The notes below the pieces were generated by a model, which did not search any database, had not been told where the DNA came from, and was given only the letters and a program-made list of their open reading frames with translations. A program made the translations under genes and the position numbers. Below, piece by piece: positions 26,803 to 34,193 of a stretch of DNA of 64,000 bases. Source of the DNA: Mycolicibacterium malmesburyense (GTDB lineage Bacteria > Actinomycetota > Actinomycetes > Mycobacteriales > Mycobacteriaceae); assembly GCF_001050015.1 (NCBI RefSeq), contig NZ_CVTB01000066.1:1-64000 (forward strand), in the 5' to 3' direction. Each line of letters starts with the position of its first letter. Positions within the stretch are counted from its first letter, which is position 1.

Positions 26803-27186
26803 TCAGTCGGATGCAAATGCTTGCAGCCTCTGGGCGAGTTCTCCCAACTCCAAATCGCCTTGAGTGGCAACGGCATTCATGAAGGACTCGGCGTCGTCGA
26901 CGTTGAAGCCGGGGTTCAACTCAATGCCGTTGAGGTATAGGAAGGTCCACGCAGCGGCCCATGCGGTGCGCTTGTTGCCATCGACGAGCGCATGGTTGCG
27001 CGCCAAGGACTGCAACAGCGCCGCTGCCTTGGTAAAGAGGTCGGGATAGGCGTCAACCCCGAACGCGGTGGCCTGCGGCCGAGCCACAGCCGCGTCGAGG
27101 AGGCCGTAGTCAGCCACCTTCAGCTCGATACCTACGGCGGCAGCACCGGCGACGAGGACGTCGTCGCGATCCACGTATTCGGTCAC
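26803..27186 (-). CDS. doc: Doc-type Fic-fold toxin
   Basis: This is a 127-residue toxin of the Doc subfamily (a Fic fold of reduced size). The active-site loop is [10 protein letters not shown] (His65, Asp69, Gly70, Asn71, Lys72), close to the Doc/Fic consensus HxFx(D/A)xNKR except that Leu replaces the Phe. Doc of phage P1 phosphorylates and inactivates EF-Tu. Whether this relative phosphorylates or AMPylates cannot be read from sequence. The ATG at 27186 overlaps the antitoxin stop by 4 bp, so translation is coupled. Confidence 0.85.
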   Translation of the reverse strand: MTEYVDRDDVLVAGAAAVGIELKVADYGLLDAAVARPQATAFGVDAYPDLFTKAAALLQSLARNHALVDGNKRTAWAAAWTFLYLNGIELNPGFNVDDAESFMNAVATQGDLELGELAQRLQAFASD

Positions 27187-27380
27187 GCCAAGCGGCGATT
27201 GAGCTCTGCGCTGCGTTCTGCGACGATTCGCGCACCTTCACGTACGCGGCGCTTGTGATCGCTCGCGGCATCGAGGGCGGCGCGGTGCACGAACGCGCGC
27301 AGCGACAGTTCCCCAGCCGCGGCCGCGGTGCGCAACTGCTCCATCTCCGCGTCGCTGAAGTTGACGTTCAAAGCAGGCAT
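27183..27380 (-). CDS. ribbon-helix-helix antitoxin paired with Doc
   Basis: This 65-residue antitoxin has an N-terminal ribbon-helix-helix: a beta strand ([14 protein letters not shown]) followed by helices to about residue 45. The basic C-terminal helix ([22 protein letters not shown]) would wrap the toxin. It is therefore CopG/RHH rather than Phd type. ATG 27380 lies just after the operator described at 27388-27419, and autoregulation by the toxin-antitoxin complex is expected. Confidence 0.8.
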   Translation of the reverse strand: MPALNVNFSDAEMEQLRTAAAAGELSLRAFVHRAALDAASDHKRRVREGARIVAERSAELNRRLA

Positions 27381-27387
27381 CGTTCGA

Positions 27388-27419
27388 TGGTACCAGTGTC
27401 AGTACCGAGAGTGGTACCA
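27388..27419. promoter_or_regulatory. periodic RHH operator upstream of the antitoxin
   Basis: The 8-bp palindrome TGGTACCA occurs at 27388-27395 and at 27412-27419. The core GTACC appears three times at 27390, 27402 and 27414, exactly 12 bp apart. Regular repeats of this kind on one face of the helix are typical binding sites for cooperative RHH dimers. The block is immediately upstream of the antitoxin ATG (27380), so it probably covers the promoter and start of the transcript. Confidence 0.7.
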
Positions 27420-27460
27420 CCGCTGCACCGGCTCAGTCGACACATGCGTCGGGCGGCGCC

Positions 27461-28159
27461 TCAACGCTGCATGTCGAACGTGACGACATCGCCGCGGTTG
27501 ATCGACACCCAGTCCCGGGCCTCCAGGTACGGGCGGAACGTCTCGGTGATGGCCTGCTGGTCGGCGGGCGTCTTGGGCCGCTGCAGCTCGTAGAGATGCG
27601 GGAACTCGGTCCAGGCGACGACGGCGTCCCACAGCCGTAGCGCCGCCTCGCCCGTCGGTGGATCGATGAGTACGGGCCCGAACAAGCATTGGCCGTCGGG
27701 AAAGAACAGGGTCGGCACGCCGTAGCCGTCGGCGTCGACGACGCGCTGGTGATCGGCCATCACCTCGTCGTTGGTGGTCGGGTCGGCGATGGCCTGGTCG
27801 ACCAGCCCGGGGTCGAAGTCGAGCTCCTCCAAAAGGGATCGGGCGACGGCCTTTTCGTGCGGCTTGAGCCCTTCGACGTGCAGGGCCCGCGCCGCCCGTG
27901 CGTACCACGCGTCGAGGTCGGCCATCGACTGCCGGCGCAGCAGAGCGCCAATGCGCATCATCGACCATCCGTAGGACCATTCCCGCTCCCACGGGTGCTT
28001 CTTGCCCTCCTGACGGTTGATCTCCTCGAGGCTGAAGAAGCGCCAGTTCACCTCGAGGCCGGTCAGATCCCGCACCTCGCGTATCCAGCGTGACGTTTGA
28101 TACGCGTACGGACACATGACGTCGAAGTGAAAGTCAACGGCGACAGGACGATTGATCAC
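27461..28159 (-). CDS. DsbA-family thioredoxin-fold protein, Rv2466c-like, with single active-site Cys
   Basis: This 232-residue cytosolic DsbA/FrnE-type protein resembles Rv2466c, the mycothiol-dependent nitroreductase of M. tuberculosis. Visible features are [18 protein letters not shown], the helical insertion, [18 protein letters not shown] with the cis-Pro loop, and the tail [14 protein letters not shown]. The active site is CPYA (Cys16) where Rv2466c has CPWC, so it lacks the resolving cysteine. It may work as a mono-Cys, mycothiol-linked enzyme or be a non-redox relative. GTG 28159 is the start. It runs in the same direction as the Doc pair, 41 bp away from the operator side. Confidence 0.8.
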   Translation of the reverse strand: MINRPVAVDFHFDVMCPYAYQTSRWIREVRDLTGLEVNWRFFSLEEINRQEGKKHPWEREWSYGWSMMRIGALLRRQSMADLDAWYARAARALHVEGLKPHEKAVARSLLEELDFDPGLVDQAIADPTTNDEVMADHQRVVDADGYGVPTLFFPDGQCLFGPVLIDPPTGEAALRLWDAVVAWTEFPHLYELQRPKTPADQQAITETFRPYLEARDWVSINRGDVVTFDMQR

Positions 28160-28245
28160 GTCGTGATCCTCAGGTTTGCAGGCGGCGCGAGCTGGTCATC
28201 ATCCTGCCAGGTGAGCATGCCGGAGTCGATGGTTGGCGACAGCGC

Positions 28246-28791
28246 TCAGGCCCGCACGGTCGGCCATAACAGGTCGAACAGTCGCGCTTCCCAGTCTCTG
28301 GCGACGCGGCCGGTGCGCGCGCGCTCGGCGATGATCGCGCCGACCACGGCGTCGATGAGGGTGGCGCCGTCGATGTCGGCGCGGAACGATCCGTCGGCCT
28401 TGGCCGCATCGATCACCGATTCCAGTTCGGCTCGCTGCTTGGCCAGGATGCGCCGGAACAGCTTGGTGAAGTCGGGGTCCTCGTCGGTGAGCATGGCAGC
28501 GAGGCCGCCGAAGCCGATGCCGACCTCGATGGCCTTGACCGCTTCTGCGATGAGCCAGCGGAGCCGGTCCGGCGCTGCGGCGTGCGCGCCGAGAGGTTCG
28601 GGCGAGGTCATCTTCGACAACGCGGCCGACAGCATGTCGCGGCGGTCGCGGTGACGGCGGTAGATGGTGGTCTTCGCGATGCCAGAACGCGCGGCGACCG
28701 CCTCGACGGTTACGGACTTGGGCCCACGGGTGCGCAAGAGCGCCAGGGTGGCGGCGGTGATGCCGTCGTCGACGGTGGGTCGCTGCGCCAT
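28246..28791 (-). CDS. TetR-family regulator (intact copy of a duplicated pair)
   Basis: This 181-residue TetR regulator has its N-terminal helix-turn-helix at about 28-47 (VEAVAARSGIAKTTIYRRH) and ends the DNA-binding domain at RDMLSAALS. The C-terminal domain is helical, with an ADGSFRADIDGATLIDAVVG block. It diverges from a small membrane protein, with two overlapping inverted repeats between them, so it likely represses itself and that gene. A damaged copy of this gene and its partner lies at 37921-38945. Confidence 0.88.
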   Translation of the reverse strand: MAQRPTVDDGITAATLALLRTRGPKSVTVEAVAARSGIAKTTIYRRHRDRRDMLSAALSKMTSPEPLGAHAAAPDRLRWLIAEAVKAIEVGIGFGGLAAMLTDEDPDFTKLFRRILAKQRAELESVIDAAKADGSFRADIDGATLIDAVVGAIIAERARTGRVARDWEARLFDLLWPTVRA

Positions 28792-28835
28792 GGGCCCCTC
28801 CTCAATTGCGCCGGGAATATCGCCGACCGGAAAAA

Positions 28836-28871
28836 CGCTACACTAGGCGTAGCGCTACGATACGCGTAGCG
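28836..28871. promoter_or_regulatory. double TetR operator
   Basis: There are two inverted repeats between the divergent genes: CGCTAC-N7-GTAGCG at 28836-28854 and CGCTACG-N5-CGTAGCG at 28853-28871. They share 2 bp, giving a 17-bp centre-to-centre spacing suited to two TetR dimers. The decayed duplicate lacks this block (about 45 bp missing between 38510 and 38514), which supports its being a discrete functional element. Confidence 0.78.
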
Positions 28872-28891
28872 TTTCTAGGAGTTTACGAGAG

Positions 28892-29281
28892 GTGATTGTG
28901 GTGGTGAAGGCGCTGGGACGCGTTTCGTTGACGACTGTGGGGTATCTGTCCCTGCTGCTGAGCTTCGCGGCGCTGGGAACGTTCGTGTACGCGCTGGCCG
29001 CGCAAAGCGGGGTGGCCGGGATCATCGGGGCCGGCTTGGTGGTGCTGATGCTGGCAGCGGTGGTGGGTTTCCGCGCCGGTGCCCGCAAGCGCGCGCAGTC
29101 CAACGACAGTGGTATCGACATCCCCAGTGAGAACATCTGGGCACAACCGCTGCGCCGTGAGCAGATTGACCGGTATCTATCGACCTACCGCGGTGTGCGA
29201 GACAACCACGAGCAGTTGGTGAAGGCCGCGACGGTCCCGCCCGCCGAGCCGACAATGTTGATGGAACGGCAAGCCGCCTGA
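28892..29281 (+). CDS. small single-pass/hairpin membrane protein controlled by the divergent TetR
   Basis: This 129-residue protein starts at GTG 28892, ten bases after CTAGGAG. Two hydrophobic helices (about 12-37 and 41-60) are followed by a basic stretch (AGARKRAQS) and a charged cytosolic tail of about 60 residues (ENIWAQPLRREQIDRYLSTY). I know no function for it. Its only visible regulation is the double operator next to it. The copy at 38521 has a frameshift. Confidence 0.65.
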   Translation: MIVVVKALGRVSLTTVGYLSLLLSFAALGTFVYALAAQSGVAGIIGAGLVVLMLAAVVGFRAGARKRAQSNDSGIDIPSENIWAQPLRREQIDRYLSTYRGVRDNHEQLVKAATVPPAEPTMLMERQAA

Positions 29282-29400
29282 CGTGTTCCATTTCACCGGT
29301 GCTGGCATGCGGGCAGATCCACCAAATGCTCGGCGACGCAGCAACCGACGAGTAGGTCCAGGGCACGACTCCCGGCGTGGCAGGTATCCCGTAGTTAGTC

Positions 29401-29619
29401 TCATCCGGCGGGCCCCGTATCACCGTGCTCTTGCGAGGGCTTCCTCGCGTCACCACCACAGCGACGGCACAACCCATTGATCACGTAGGCGACCGGGTGC
29501 GGGCAGCGATCGGGCGTGGTGCAATTGCACGCAACCGGAAACTGCTTGTACCGGGTGGCATAGCCACAGCGGTCGCATGGACGGTGCATATGGGGAAACG
29601 AACCGATTTGGTACGGCAT
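29401..29619 (-). CDS. 72-residue cysteine-rich (zinc-ribbon-like) protein
   Basis: The frame is open upstream to 29769, but the real start is ATG 29619, just after the near-perfect ribosome site GAAGGAGG. The protein has seven cysteines: CDRC, a CNC pair, a single C before PHP, and CRRC near the C-terminus. This suits one or two zinc-binding knuckles (MHRPCDRCGYATRYKQF, VACNCTTPDRCPHP). Small zinc-ribbon proteins of this size often bind nucleic acid or act as adaptors; none is recognised here. It is convergent with the membrane protein gene ending at 29281. Confidence 0.7.
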   Translation of the reverse strand: MPYQIGSFPHMHRPCDRCGYATRYKQFPVACNCTTPDRCPHPVAYVINGLCRRCGGDARKPSQEHGDTGPAG

Positions 29620-29980
29620 CACGGCCTCCTTCGAGAGGGCGAGCCGATACCCGATAGGCCTGTGATGCGTGTGACCAGGACGACCGTCGCGGTCAACGCG
29701 GGGCTTGGGGGTGCGGCTGTTGCCCGTTCCTCGTTCGGGCCTCCGCTCAGGAGGCGCTCTTACCGTCACCGGGTGGTGTCGGCCGCTTCGTCATCCGAGC
29801 CACCCACGAGCGTGGGGTTGGCGTACCGTCCAGTCGGAGCTTGACGACGGCATCTCGTGAAGCTGCGGCCAATATACCTCGGCTGGCCGACACGCTCGGT
29901 GGAAATCCCCGACCGCGCTGAACCGGTCTGGCATCGCGCGCTGGAAGATGTGGTGTTCGAGCCGTATGGGCAGGCCACTC

Positions 29981-30670
29981 TCAGGGCTGGCGGCGGCGAT
30001 TCGGCTCGGGCTCGCGCCGGCGGAACAGCTCTGCAGGGCGACCCCTTGTACCAACCGCGGTACTGCCCGTGGGGACAAGGTGCGATTCCATTGCTCGACG
30101 AAAGGTGTCGCGTTGAAGGGCATATCCCAGTACAGCCTCGTGCGCGATGCGCAGCTGGCGGAGCGTGAACTCCTCGTCGAGCAGGTTGTCCGGGTCCGGC
30201 TTGTCGGCATAGCGTGAACGTACGTCCTCCACTGCGCGCACGATGATTTCGTCATGGTCGAATGCCAATCGACCGGCCCTGGACACCGGAACGATTCTTG
30301 TCGTATCCGGAAAGCGCGAATCAAGTCGACTCGCCTGCACCACATCAACGTGGGCGACCGATAGCACCCATCCGCGGTCGTCCCGCTTGGGGTCATCGAA
30401 GACGTGCAACTGTCTCGGGTGCAGGCCGCGCACGTTGGCCTTGTCGCGCAGCGATCGGTCGACGGCCTCGGTCAGCGTCTCTCCCTCATGCAGGAACGTT
30501 CCCGGAAGTGCCCAACCCGACTTGCCTCCGCGACGCACTTGCAGGACTGCCAACCCATGCTCGGGATCCAGCGTCAACACGGCGGTGTCGACGGCGACCG
30601 ACGGCCGCGGATAGTCCTCGAGGGTTCTTCCGCTGGTATCTCGGAATGCGTTCCGGCTCATGTCGGTCAC
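29981..30670 (-). CDS. nrtR: NrtR-type Nudix-related transcriptional regulator
   Basis: This 229-residue regulator joins a Nudix domain (about 24-150, VDTAVLTLDPEHGLAVLQVRRGG then GWALPGTFLHEGETL) to a C-terminal winged helix (LLDEEFTLRQLRIAHEAVLG ... FRRAMESHLVPTGS). The Nudix box lacks the catalytic REUxEE (RSLRDK instead), so it should bind but not hydrolyse its ligand. NrtR proteins bind ADP-ribose-type NAD metabolites and repress NAD-related genes. Here it diverges from an ADP-ribosylglycohydrolase gene and shares with it a palindrome inside the promoter. ATG 30670 or 30661 are possible starts. Confidence 0.85.
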   Translation of the reverse strand: MTDMSRNAFRDTSGRTLEDYPRPSVAVDTAVLTLDPEHGLAVLQVRRGGKSGWALPGTFLHEGETLTEAVDRSLRDKANVRGLHPRQLHVFDDPKRDDRGWVLSVAHVDVVQASRLDSRFPDTTRIVPVSRAGRLAFDHDEIIVRAVEDVRSRYADKPDPDNLLDEEFTLRQLRIAHEAVLGYALQRDTFRRAMESHLVPTGSTAVGTRGRPAELFRRREPEPNRRRQP

Positions 30671-30683
30671 TCAGAGTACAGTG

Positions 30684-30713
30684 TTGACATTAGCGCATTA
30701 TTGCGCAAAAGTA
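30684..30713 (+). promoter_or_regulatory. promoter with embedded NrtR-type operator
   Basis: TTGACA at 30684-30689 is a consensus -35 element for the plus-strand gene. The spacer after it contains the perfect inverted repeat GCGCA-TTAT-TGCGC (30693-30706), and a weak -10 region (AAAAGT/TACT) follows. A repressor bound to the repeat would block RNA polymerase directly. The same site is 23 bp upstream of the NrtR start codon, so both genes would be controlled. Confidence 0.65.
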
Positions 30714-30736
30714 CTTGCCTGGGAGGAGGCGGACGG

Positions 30737-32206
30737 ATGACTTCATTCAATGATCGTGTCGAGGGTGTGCTTCTCGCGACCGCGGCAGGAGATGCACTTG
30801 GGGCACCGTACGAGTTCAAACCACCGCGCGGGCCTGACCTCGAGGTGGAGATGGTCGGCGGAGGCGGGTGGCGTCCGGGTGAATGGACCGACGACACCTC
30901 GATGGCGATCGCGATCGCCGAGGTGGCCGCGACGGGAGCCGACTTGCGTGACGAAATCGCCCAGGATGCGATCGTGCGGCGTTGGCTCGATTGGTCGAGG
31001 TCCGCCAAAGACATTGGCATCCAGACCAGTTCGGTGTTAAGGGCAGCAGCGCGCGGCGGTGTTATCACTGCGGCCAGCGCCCGCGCGGAGTCGGAGAAAC
31101 TTCACCGTCGCACCGGGCGGTCGGCCGGCAACGGGTCGCTGATGCGGACCGCGCCGGTAGCGCTGGCATATCTCGACGATGAGGGCGCGATGGTGGAGGC
31201 GGCACGCACCCTCAGCGAGCTCACGCACTTCGACCCCGATGCGGGCGACGCGTGTGCGTTGTGGGTCTGCGCGATCAGGCACGCCGTGTTGACAGGGAAG
31301 CTCGACGTTCGGGTCGGCTTGCCGCATCTGGACGCGCGTCGACGCGAGCTGTGGGCAAGACGTCTGGATGAAGCGGAGGCAGCTCCCCCGGCATCGTTCC
31401 CTAACAACGGTTGGGTGGTGACCGCCCTGCAGGCGGCATGGTCGGCGATCTCGACAACGTCTGTACCGGAGGATGATCCGGTCAACGGTGTGTTCCGTGC
31501 GGACTACCTTCGGTTGGCGCTGGATGCCGCCGTCCGAGCGGGATACGACACCGACACGGTCGCGGCGATTGCCGGCGGTCTACTGGGGGGCGCTTACGGC
31601 GCATCGGCGGTGCCCGCGGCGTGGCGCGTGCAGCTGCACGGGTGGCCGGGGATCACCGCGCGGAGCCTTGTGTCGCTGGCGTCGGCGATCGGGCGCAAGG
31701 GCAAGCCGGACGAGTTCGACTTCTCCTATCCGAACTCTTCGGTCGACACCTGCGTTCGGCATCCGCACGACGACGGCGTTCTCCTCGGCGGCGTCGGTGC
31801 GCTCCGGCAACTTCCCGCCGAGGTGGACGCGGTCGTCTCGATGTGCCGACTGGCGGACGAGGATGTGCGCGCCGACATGCCGCACGTCGAAGTGCGGCTG
31901 ATCGACCGGCCAGAGCGCGACGAGAACCCGCACCTGGACTTCGTCCTGCACGACACCGTGCGCCTCATCGAGCAGTTCCGGCGCGAGGGACGCACGGTGT
32001 TGGTGCACTGCGTCGGGGCGTACAGTCGGACGCCGACGATGGGCGCGCTGTACGGGGCGAGGCTGCGCGGCATCAGCGGCGACGAAGCGCTGCGCGACGT
32101 ACTGGAAGTGCTGCCGAATGCCCACCCGAACACCGCGTTCCGATCAGCGCTGCGCCGACTCCCGACGCAGCAGGCTGCCGACGGACAGCGGGAGCGACGC
32201 TCATGA
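30737..32206 (+). CDS. ADP-ribosylglycohydrolase fused to dual-specificity phosphatase domain
   Basis: This 489-residue two-domain enzyme starts at ATG 30737, seven bases after GGGAGGAGG. Residues 1-300 are a DraG/ARH domain: GDALGAPYEF, the Mg-binding WTDDTSMA near 50, NGSLMRTAPVAL near 132, and DTDTVAAIAGGLLGGAYGA near 270. Residues 335-489 form a cysteine-dependent phosphatase with the CX5R loop HCVGAYSRT near 424. The first domain removes ADP-ribose from proteins or splits ADP-ribose derivatives. The second could remove phosphate from ADP-ribose-1''-phosphate-like products. The fusion suggests one pathway. It is controlled with NrtR and overlaps the next gene by ATGA. Confidence 0.88.
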   Translation: MTSFNDRVEGVLLATAAGDALGAPYEFKPPRGPDLEVEMVGGGGWRPGEWTDDTSMAIAIAEVAATGADLRDEIAQDAIVRRWLDWSRSAKDIGIQTSSVLRAAARGGVITAASARAESEKLHRRTGRSAGNGSLMRTAPVALAYLDDEGAMVEAARTLSELTHFDPDAGDACALWVCAIRHAVLTGKLDVRVGLPHLDARRRELWARRLDEAEAAPPASFPNNGWVVTALQAAWSAISTTSVPEDDPVNGVFRADYLRLALDAAVRAGYDTDTVAAIAGGLLGGAYGASAVPAAWRVQLHGWPGITARSLVSLASAIGRKGKPDEFDFSYPNSSVDTCVRHPHDDGVLLGGVGALRQLPAEVDAVVSMCRLADEDVRADMPHVEVRLIDRPERDENPHLDFVLHDTVRLIEQFRREGRTVLVHCVGAYSRTPTMGALYGARLRGISGDEALRDVLEVLPNAHPNTAFRSALRRLPTQQAADGQRERRS

Positions 32207-32916
32207 CGTTCGTGTGGAACGGGGTGCACGACACCTCCCTGCTGCATGACGCCGTGGTGTCGTCGGGTCATCGGTTCGCCGATGCCGCGAAGTCAGGTGA
32301 CTGGTCAACCGTTTTCGAAATGCTGGATGACCCGCGGCAACCGGTAGACGTCAACTGGTGGCGGCCGGGCGGAACGGCGTGGTTCACGGTTCTGCATCAG
32401 GCGGCATGGCATGACGCGCCGAGTGACGTTGTCGCCGCACTGATTCGGCGTGGTGCACTACGGTCGTTGCCCGACTCGCGGGGGCGCACACCACGTGACG
32501 TTCGTCGTGACAGGGAGCACCAGAAGGTCGGCGCCGGAGGTCATGTCGGACACAGTCGGCATTTGTTGTCAACGAGCGAGCGGCACCTGATGCCGCCACC
32601 TTCGGAGCTCGAAGCCAGCGAACTCGACTCGTTGAACCACCATCTGGCCGAACTGATCGACAGCAGGATTTGTGGGCGGTTGTTCGACGGTCGGGACCCA
32701 CGGGTGGTACTCCGGTACCCACCAGTGGAGATCCTCCATGAGGTTCCCGGCGGCCATTTGTGGTTCCCGGTGCCTGGAATGTATGGCGGCTTCGACATCT
32801 CATTGCGGGGCAATCTTCTCGACGTGAAGAGTTGGTGTCGCGTCGTCGGCGGATCGGGTCAGGCGCACCTCGTAACCACGGCTGGAAGCATCCTCGTTGA
32901 GGAAGGATTCGTGTGA
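32203..32916 (+). CDS. ankyrin-repeat protein of the ADP-ribose cassette
   Basis: This 237-residue protein starts at ATG 32203 inside the stop of the ARH-phosphatase gene (ATGA). The N-terminal half contains two ankyrin-like units (FADAAKSGDWSTVFEMLDD and TVLHQAAWHDAPSDVVAALIRRGA). The C-terminal half (about 125-237) is a separate domain with LWFPVPGMYGGFDISLRG, a conserved-looking Trp/Cys (SWCRVVGGSG) and the end VEEGFV. I do not recognise this second domain. Strict coupling points to a substrate-recruiting or regulatory partner of the ADP-ribosylglycohydrolase. Confidence 0.7.
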   Translation: MTFVWNGVHDTSLLHDAVVSSGHRFADAAKSGDWSTVFEMLDDPRQPVDVNWWRPGGTAWFTVLHQAAWHDAPSDVVAALIRRGALRSLPDSRGRTPRDVRRDREHQKVGAGGHVGHSRHLLSTSERHLMPPPSELEASELDSLNHHLAELIDSRICGRLFDGRDPRVVLRYPPVEILHEVPGGHLWFPVPGMYGGFDISLRGNLLDVKSWCRVVGGSGQAHLVTTAGSILVEEGFV

Positions 32917-32974
32917 TCGCGGTGTCGTTGTGCGTTTTTTCTCGACGGGTTCTCCTGCTAGCGGGAGCCTGGAC

Positions 32975-33199
32975 ATGACAGCGAACCAACGTTGGCACCG
33001 ACTCCGCGCGGGGGCACACACGATGACGGGGTGGATCGGCGATTCCCAGCTGACTTATATGGCCGTGCGAGGTACGTCAGGCTGGGTCCTGACAAGAAGT
33101 GTGGCTGGGGCCGGGACGATCGCGATTGGTGAACCGACGCCGACGCTCCGCGCGGCGAAGGCGGCCGCCGCAGCGGATATGGACATTGGCCTGCTCTGA
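32975..33199 (+). CDS. small hypothetical protein
   Basis: This 74-residue protein starts at ATG 32975, after GCGGGAG. It contains a short Trp-rich N-terminus, a beta-hairpin-like stretch (LTYMAVRGTSGWVLTRSV) and an Ala-rich C-terminal helix (LRAAKAAAAADMD). No family is recognised. It could be the fourth gene of the ADP-ribose cassette (58 bp downstream of the ankyrin gene). Confidence 0.4.
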   Translation: MTANQRWHRLRAGAHTMTGWIGDSQLTYMAVRGTSGWVLTRSVAGAGTIAIGEPTPTLRAAKAAAAADMDIGLL

Positions 33200-33411
33200 C
33201 TGCCTGCACCGCATACCTTGACGTTTAGCTCATATTCGCTCAAAATAGAACTGGATGCGCGGCAACACGGCTTAAGAGACGGCGTTCCTCCGGCGACGCC
33301 GTCCGTGTGCGCGCTGGATGAACGACTGCGGAGCCGCCGGATCACTTCAGATAAGGCATTACCGGCAGCGCTGCGCGCACCGCAACCAAGCTGAGAGAAG
33401 GAGGTGATGAG

Positions 33412-33570
33412 GTGAGTAGGCATGGCTATTACAAGGAGACAGGCGGCTGGGAGCCGGACAACCCGAACTGCTTCTACGGCGAGGACTGCGACGTGTGCAA
33501 TCCCGGCGGGATCTACGACGGCGACGACGATCGCAAGCCGCCGTGGGAGTACCGCGACGACGAGAAGTAA
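33412..33570 (+). CDS. 52-residue acidic, Cys-containing mini-protein
   Basis: This short gene starts at GTG 33412, seven bases after GGAGG within the very strong ribosome site GAGAAGGAGGTGA (33394-33406). It encodes a hydrophilic protein rich in Asp, Tyr and Trp with three cysteines (NCFYGEDCDVCNPGG) that could bind metal, and a Pro/Trp end (PPWEYRDDEK). There is no signal peptide. The quality of the ribosome site and the ordered composition support a real gene. The function is unknown. Confidence 0.6.
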   Translation: MSRHGYYKETGGWEPDNPNCFYGEDCDVCNPGGIYDGDDDRKPPWEYRDDEK

Positions 33571-33641
33571 AGCGACCCGGTTGACAATCGGATCGCTGTC
33601 GGTGGTCAACCGCATAATGCGGTGACAGGGGGTTCAACTTG

Positions 33642-34193
33642 ATGGGGGGCGAGCGCGTGGCCAAGTTCAAAGTGGTGAAACAAGAAGCGCCTTCTCTGCT
33701 GCGCAGAGTGGTCGGAACGCTGGGGCGTCGTGGCCGAGCCGTCGATGAGGTCTCGACCGGTGATCTGGACGCCTGGGTCGCCGAGACGTTAGAGGACGCT
33801 TTCGACCTCCGTCAGGTTGATCGGGACGACGACGGCGATCTGTTTCTCGCGTGTGGCAGTTCGGTGGTGTTCGTCAAGCAGCTGGACCCCGAGTCGCCGT
33901 TTCTGACGATCTTCGCCCCGCTTCTCGAGGACTTCCGGATGTCGCCCGACGTCTACGAGGCGGTCAATGCGATCAATGTCAAGATCCCGCTGGGAAAGGC
34001 GACCGTGAACGCCGACGATAAGCAGATCGTGCTCAGTGTCGACCTGCCGCTCGTGGACAGGCTGTCGGCGGAGGGTCTGGTGCTGGTGGTCGACCTGGTC
34101 GGCGAAGCGGCGGATCACTTCGACACCCTGCTGCAGAAAAGGTTCGGTGGCAGCACGATGCTCGACGACGCGGACGACGAGATCGATGTCTGA
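33642..34193 (+). CDS. YbjN-domain protein
   Basis: This 183-residue protein is of the YbjN type, a fold related to type III secretion chaperones that binds partner proteins. Core blocks are VAETLEDAFDLRQVDRDDDGDLFLACGSSVVFV (in halves), FLTIFAPLLEDF, VYEAVNAINVKIPLGKATVN and VDLPLVDRLSAEGLVLVVDLV. The N-terminus is basic (KFKVVKQEAPSLLRRVVGTLGRRGR). ATG 33642 is preceded by AGGGGG; GTG 33657 is an alternative. The protease gene starts 8 bp before its end, so the two are coupled and the YbjN protein may regulate or deliver substrates to the protease. Confidence 0.75.
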   Translation: MGGERVAKFKVVKQEAPSLLRRVVGTLGRRGRAVDEVSTGDLDAWVAETLEDAFDLRQVDRDDDGDLFLACGSSVVFVKQLDPESPFLTIFAPLLEDFRMSPDVYEAVNAINVKIPLGKATVNADDKQIVLSVDLPLVDRLSAEGLVLVVDLVGEAADHFDTLLQKRFGGSTMLDDADDEIDV

